Assembly (NCBI GenBank): GCA_964569055.1
Contig: CAZMSZ010000206.1
Coordinates: forward strand, 1 to 12,928
Length of the DNA: 12,928 nucleotides
From: JAWLGW01 sp964569055
GTDB lineage: Bacteria; Planctomycetota; J058
Direction of reading: 5' to 3'
Below, in pieces: positions 12,583 to 12,928 of the stretch; within the stretch, counting starts at the first letter, position 1, and each line of letters opens with the position of its first letter. The translations under genes were made by a program, and so were the position numbers. The notes beneath the pieces are model-generated. The model was given only the letters and a program-made list of their open reading frames with translations, made no database searches and was not told where the DNA came from.

Positions 12583-12928
12583 CTACTGCAGGATCTTGAC
12601 GACGGCGCCGGCGCCGACGGTGCGCCCGCCCTCGCGGATCGCGAAGCGGAGCTTCTCCTCCATGGCGATCGGGGAGATCAGGCCGATCTCCATCTCGATG
12701 TGGTCGCCCGGCATGCACATCTCGACGCCCTCCTTCAGCTTCACGCTGCCGACGTGCTTCAGGCCGCCGGAGGGGATGTGCTTCTGGAAAAACGACGGCT
12801 TGTCGATGCCGTCCGGATAACGGATCACCGAGGTGGGCCGGTCCAGCACGCCGGGCAGGAACCAGTCCATGACCGCGCGGTAGTAGTCGGCCACGTCCTG
12901 CTTGGTGTAGCCGGGCTTCGGATACATC
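12583..12928 (-). CDS. tuf: 3' end of EF-Tu gene, joined in frame to a non-EF-Tu segment; partial, probably chimeric
   Basis: The open frame runs off the right edge and ends with TAG at 12583-12585. Its last 55-57 residues (from VGSVKLKEG to VVKILQ) are an unmistakable end of elongation factor Tu domain 3. Landmarks are GVEMCMPGDH, the SPIAMEEKLRFAIREGG segment and the terminal GRTVGAGAVVKIL. EF-Tu delivers aminoacyl-tRNA to the ribosome, and tuf is the expected gene before rpmG. The upstream part should be the rest of domains 2 and 3, including the usual FYFRTTDVTGS region, but it is not EF-Tu (see the separate entry). The window ATG at 12925-12927 is not a credible start, because the segment begins inside a family domain. 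Confidence is high for the EF-Tu end and low that the whole frame is a real gene. Confidence 0.85.
   Translation of the reverse strand, partial: MYPKPGYTKQDVADYYRAVMDWFLPGVLDRPTSVIRYPDGIDKPSFFQKHIPSGGLKHVGSVKLKEGVEMCMPGDHIEMEIGLISPIAMEEKLRFAIREGGRTVGAGAVVKILQ
12757..12928 (-). other. LigD polymerase-domain-like fragment
   Basis: The upstream 57 residues of the final frame resemble the N-terminal part of the polymerase (primase-like) domain of ATP-dependent DNA ligase D, an enzyme of bacterial non-homologous end joining. Landmarks are YPKPGYTKQDVADYYRAV, LPGVLDRP, VIRYPDGID and FFQKH, in the family's order and spacing. The fragment lacks the domain's start (beyond the window) and everything after FFQKH-IPSGGLKH, including the catalytic metal-binding aspartates. 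It uses four T-ending codons in 57 (TAT, CGT, TAT, TTT), whereas the EF-Tu part uses none. I read it as DNA from another locus or another organism joined to tuf. The family assignment is from memory, without a search. Confidence 0.75.

Noticed and set aside
12236..12718. A 160-codon minus-strand frame covering rpmG and the tuf end
   Set aside because: It overlaps the tRNA and is out of frame with both L33 and EF-Tu, which are clearly recognisable in other frames.

Overview
The window is one nearly continuous, very GC-rich gene cluster, all on the minus strand. It is the conserved bacterial block that joins translation elongation, protein secretion, transcription elongation, the ribosomal stalk and RNA polymerase. 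In transcription order (high to low coordinate) it holds: the 3' end of tuf (EF-Tu), rpmG (L33), tRNA-Trp(CCA), secE, nusG, rplK (L11), rplA (L1), rplJ (L10), rplL (L7/L12), rpoB and rpoC, then a strong GC hairpin about 20 nt after the rpoC stop. Spacing is tight from secE to rplL: nusG and rplK overlap by one base, and the rplK-rplA gap is 4 nt. The one long internal spacer, 339 nt between rplL and rpoB, contains several hairpins.

Organism: a Gram-negative-type bacterium, probably Planctomycetota. This rests on recalled family features: a three-helix SecE, a NusG of the planctomycete style, an RpoC with a long insertion after the trigger loop, and the wording of RpoB. No alignment was run, so confidence is moderate (about 0.6). 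It is most likely a metagenomic contig.

Region by region: 1-321 lies beyond rpoC and holds a terminator-like hairpin, a pyrimidine-rich stretch with a 14-bp direct repeat, and no convincing gene. 322-8417 holds rpoC and rpoB. 8418-8756 is the structured spacer. 8757-11681 holds rplL, rplJ, rplA, rplK and nusG. 11699-12450 holds secE, tRNA-Trp and rpmG. 12451-12582 is a spacer with two hairpins. 12583-12928 is an open frame running off the window.

The real anomaly is at the right edge. The last reading frame ends as a perfect EF-Tu domain 3, but its upstream half is not EF-Tu. It reads as part of the polymerase domain of an ATP-dependent DNA ligase D (LigD). The join falls in a short stretch (GSVKLKEG) that could fit both families, and the two halves differ slightly in codon use. 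The simplest reading is a chimeric assembly join at a contig end rather than a new fusion protein, though raw reads would be needed to settle it. The rest is ordinary core machinery. Smaller points of interest are rifampicin-pocket substitutions in RpoB, a trinucleotide-repeat hinge in L7/L12, an N-terminal extension on L1, and no room for the classical L10 leader.
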